A stretch of 64,000 nt of DNA. It comes from Tenacibaculum todarodis. GTDB lineage: Bacteria > Bacteroidota > Bacteroidia > Flavobacteriales > Flavobacteriaceae. Below, one piece after another: positions 61,788 to 64,000 of the stretch (the stretch's first letter is position 1; each line of letters begins with the position of its first letter). The notes beneath the pieces were generated by a model. The model did not search any database, was not told where the DNA came from, and saw only the letters and a program-made list of their open reading frames with translations. The stretch is taken from the NCBI RefSeq assembly GCF_001889045.1, contig NZ_CP018155.1:1-64000 (forward strand). Reading direction: 5' to 3'. Position numbers and translations under genes: made by a program.

Positions 61788-62264
61788 ATGAGAAAAAGAA
61801 AAGCGAAAAAAAGAGAGCTTTTACCAGATCCAAGGTTTAACGACCAGTTAGTTACACGTTTTGTAAACAACTTAATGTGGGACGGTAAGAAATCTGTAGC
61901 TTTTAAAGTATTTTACGATGCAATGGATATCGTAGAAGAAAAAAAGACTGACGAAGAGAAGTCAGCACTAGAAATTTGGAAAGAAGGTTTATCTAATGTA
62001 ATGCCTCACGTAGAAGTAAGATCTCGTCGTGTTGGTGGAGCAACATTCCAGATTCCAATGCAAATTCGCCCGGATCGTAAAGTATCTATGGCAATTAAAT
62101 GGATGATCACTTACACACGTAAGCGTAACGAGAAAACAATGGCTCAACGTTTGGCAGCAGAAGTTTTAGCAGCAGCTAAAGAAGAAGGTGCAGCGGTAAA
62201 AAAGCGTACAGATACGCATAAGATGGCTGAAGCAAACAAAGCATTCTCACACTTTAGATTCTAA
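61788..62264 (+). CDS. rpsG: 30S ribosomal protein S7
   Basis: The 158-residue protein has [69 protein letters not shown] and [30 protein letters not shown]7 starts assembly of the 30S head and, in many bacteria, represses its own operon. It is 63 bases after rpsL and three bases before fusA. Confidence 0.98.
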   Translation: MRKRKAKKRELLPDPRFNDQLVTRFVNNLMWDGKKSVAFKVFYDAMDIVEEKKTDEEKSALEIWKEGLSNVMPHVEVRSRRVGGATFQIPMQIRPDRKVSMAIKWMITYTRKRNEKTMAQRLAAEVLAAAKEEGAAVKKRTDTHKMAEANKAFSHFRF

Positions 62265-62267
62265 GAA

Positions 62268-64000
62268 ATGGCTAGAGATTTAAAATTTACAAGAAATATT
62301 GGTATTGCTGCACATATTGATGCAGGAAAAACAACAACAACAGAACGTGTATTGTACTATACAGGTGTTTCACATAAAATTGGTGAAGTACATGATGGTG
62401 CAGCTACAATGGACTGGATGGAGCAAGAGCAAGAAAGAGGTATTACAATTACTTCTGCAGCTACAACTTGTGAGTGGAAGTTTCCATTAGAAAATGGAGA
62501 AGCAACTCCAGAAACTAAAGGATATCACTTTAATATTATTGATACTCCAGGTCACGTTGATTTTACAGTAGAAGTAAATAGATCATTAAGAGTTCTTGAT
62601 GGTTTAGTTTTCTTGTTTAGTGCAGTTGATGGTGTTGAGCCTCAGTCTGAAACTAACTGGAGATTAGCTGATAATTATAAAGTACCTAGAATTGGTTTCG
62701 TTAATAAAATGGACCGTCAAGGATCTGACTTTTTAGGAGTTTGTCAACAAGTAAAAGACATGTTAAAATCTAACGCGGTGCCAATCGTTTTAAATATTGG
62801 TGACGAAGACGAATTTAAAGGTGTTATTGATTTAGTAAAAAACCGTGCTATCGTATGGCACGATGCAACTCAAGGAGCAACTTTCGATATTATCGAAATT
62901 CCTGAGGATATGAAAGAAGAAGCTCGTAAGTACCGTGCACTTTTAATTGAAGAAGTAGCAAGTTATGATGAGAATCTTTTAGAAAAATTCATGGAAGATG
63001 AAGATTCTATTACAGAAGAAGAAGTGCATGCTGCACTTAGAGCTGCTGTAATGGATATGGCAATTATTCCTATGGTTTGTGGATCTGCATTTAAAAATAA
63101 AGGTGTTCAGTTCTTATTAGATGCTGTGTGTCGTTATTTACCTTCTCCTTTAGATAAGGAAGCAATTGTAGGTACAAACCCAGATAATGGTGAAGAGATT
63201 TCTCGTAAACCAGATGTAAAAGAACCATTTGCAGCATTAGCATTTAAGATTGCTACGGATCCTTTCGTAGGTCGTTTAGCATTTTTTAGATCGTATTCTG
63301 GTCGTTTAGACGCAGGTTCTTACGTTTTAAATAACCGCTCAGGTAAAAAAGAACGTATTTCTCGTATCTATCAGATGCATGCTAACAAGCAAAATGCTAT
63401 TGATTATATCGAAGCAGGAGATATTGGTGCAGCAGTAGGTTTTAAATCTATTAAAACTGGAGATACATTATCAGATGAAAAACATCCAATAGTTTTAGAA
63501 TCTATGGACTTCCCAGATCCAGTAATTGGTATTGCGGTTGAACCTAAAACTAAAGCAGATGTAGATAAATTAGGTATGTCTTTAGCAAAATTAGCTGAAG
63601 AAGATCCAACATTTACTGTTAGAACAGACGAAGCTTCAGGGCAAACTATTATCTCAGGAATGGGAGAGTTGCACTTAGACATTATTGTTGATCGTTTAAA
63701 ACGTGAATTTAAAGTTGAAGTTAACGAAGGTCAACCTCAAGTAGAGTACAAAGAAGCTATTACTGCTTCTGCAGATCATAGAGAAGTTTACAAGAAACAA
63801 TCTGGTGGACGTGGTAAATTTGCTGACATTGTATTTACAATGGAGCCAGCAGATGAAGGTGTACAAGGTTTACAGTTTGAATCTGTTATTAAAGGTGGTA
63901 ATGTCCCTAAAGAATTTGTTCCTTCTGTAGAGAAAGGTTTCAAAGAAGCTATGAACAATGGTCCTTTAGCAGGTTATGAAATGGATTCTATGAAAGTAAC
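62268..64000 (+). CDS. fusA: Elongation factor G (C-terminus beyond the window)
   Basis: The first about 577 residues are present, from ATG 62268 ([20 protein letters not shown]). GTPase motifs: G1 [15 protein letters not shown]2 [12 protein letters not shown]3 [13 protein letters not shown]4 [11 protein letters not shown]5 [12 protein letters not shown]. Domain II begins near [26 protein letters not shown], domain III includes [22 protein letters not shown], and domain IV starts before the end. EF-G drives translocation of tRNA and mRNA with GTP. It is third in the str operon; the frame is open to the last base. Confidence 0.97.
   Translation, partial: MARDLKFTRNIGIAAHIDAGKTTTTERVLYYTGVSHKIGEVHDGAATMDWMEQEQERGITITSAATTCEWKFPLENGEATPETKGYHFNIIDTPGHVDFTVEVNRSLRVLDGLVFLFSAVDGVEPQSETNWRLADNYKVPRIGFVNKMDRQGSDFLGVCQQVKDMLKSNAVPIVLNIGDEDEFKGVIDLVKNRAIVWHDATQGATFDIIEIPEDMKEEARKYRALLIEEVASYDENLLEKFMEDEDSITEEEVHAALRAAVMDMAIIPMVCGSAFKNKGVQFLLDAVCRYLPSPLDKEAIVGTNPDNGEEISRKPDVKEPFAALAFKIATDPFVGRLAFFRSYSGRLDAGSYVLNNRSGKKERISRIYQMHANKQNAIDYIEAGDIGAAVGFKSIKTGDTLSDEKHPIVLESMDFPDPVIGIAVEPKTKADVDKLGMSLAKLAEEDPTFTVRTDEASGQTIISGMGELHLDIIVDRLKREFKVEVNEGQPQVEYKEAITASADHREVYKKQSGGRGKFADIVFTMEPADEGVQGLQFESVIKGGNVPKEFVPSVEKGFKEAMNNGPLAGYEMDSMKV

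Noticed and set aside
63404-63682. 92-residue antisense frame in fusA
   Set aside because: It lies opposite a well-conserved EF-G segment and is a shadow.
1-64000. CRISPR arrays, tRNA or rRNA genes, insertion-sequence transposases, phage genes
   Set aside because: None were seen. The repeats present are palindromes or the four-copy element, without regular spacers, and the only RNA gene recognised is tmRNA.

Overview
The window looks like chromosomal DNA of a marine-type member of the Flavobacteriaceae (Bacteroidota). The signs are very low GC, no Shine-Dalgarno-like spacing before starts, promoters of the Bacteroidota kind (TTTG ... TAnnTTTG), two SusC/SusD pairs, a type IX secretion (T9SS) sorting-domain protein, many lipoproteins, and a tmRNA whose tag reads GENNYALAA. 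The genus (Polaribacter- or Tenacibaculum-like) is an impression, not a demonstration.

Layout. 1-4.1 kb: the end of a YgiQ-like radical SAM gene, a secreted protein of unknown function, a ParE/RelE-type toxin-antitoxin pair, a zinc-finger/FAD monooxygenase and a SAM methyltransferase. Nearly every gene here is interrupted by one-base indels, mostly in homopolymers, while the remaining 60 kb has none. 4.1-4.9 kb: a SigZ-like ECF sigma factor, a palindrome and a 35-residue metallothionein-like peptide (11 Cys). 4.9-13.3 kb: a peptidase/DoxX/amidohydrolase operon and a TPR protein plus plugless TonB-type barrel. 13.4-17.1 kb: an FtsE-like ATPase and two glycosyltransferases flanking a 2-oxoglutarate oxygenase. 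17.2-17.8 kb: tmRNA. 17.9-33.7 kb: a saccharopine/lysine dehydrogenase-like enzyme, small DUF proteins, a transglutaminase-like protein, KdsA, an OmpA protein, M28 and S8 peptidases, and a 2141-residue alpha-2-macroglobulin carrying a SusC-like plug domain. 33.8-40 kb: a Mpl-like ligase, a T9SS cargo protein, TrkH/TrkA and RadC. 40.1-44.7 kb: a surface-glycan group (deacetylase-like, FemAB-like, flippase, glycosyltransferase). 44.8-49.2 kb: a HAD phosphatase, an unknown secreted protein, RarA, a rhomboid protease and RlmB. 49.2-59.3 kb: two tandem SusD/SusC pairs with an accessory lipoprotein. 59.4-64 kb: an Omp85-family protein and the start of the rpsL-rpsG-fusA operon, with fusA cut by the window end.

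Much of the window concerns the cell envelope: outer-membrane import (SusCD), barrel proteins, envelope proteases, glycan building (KdsA, glycosyltransferases, flippase) and murein recycling (Mpl-like).

The less ordinary signals are (i) four copies of a structured intergenic repeat with a compensatory change in its closing stem, (ii) the plug domain inside the macroglobulin at about the bait-region position, (iii) the Cys-rich peptide beside sigZ, and (iv) a matching leader before both susC genes.
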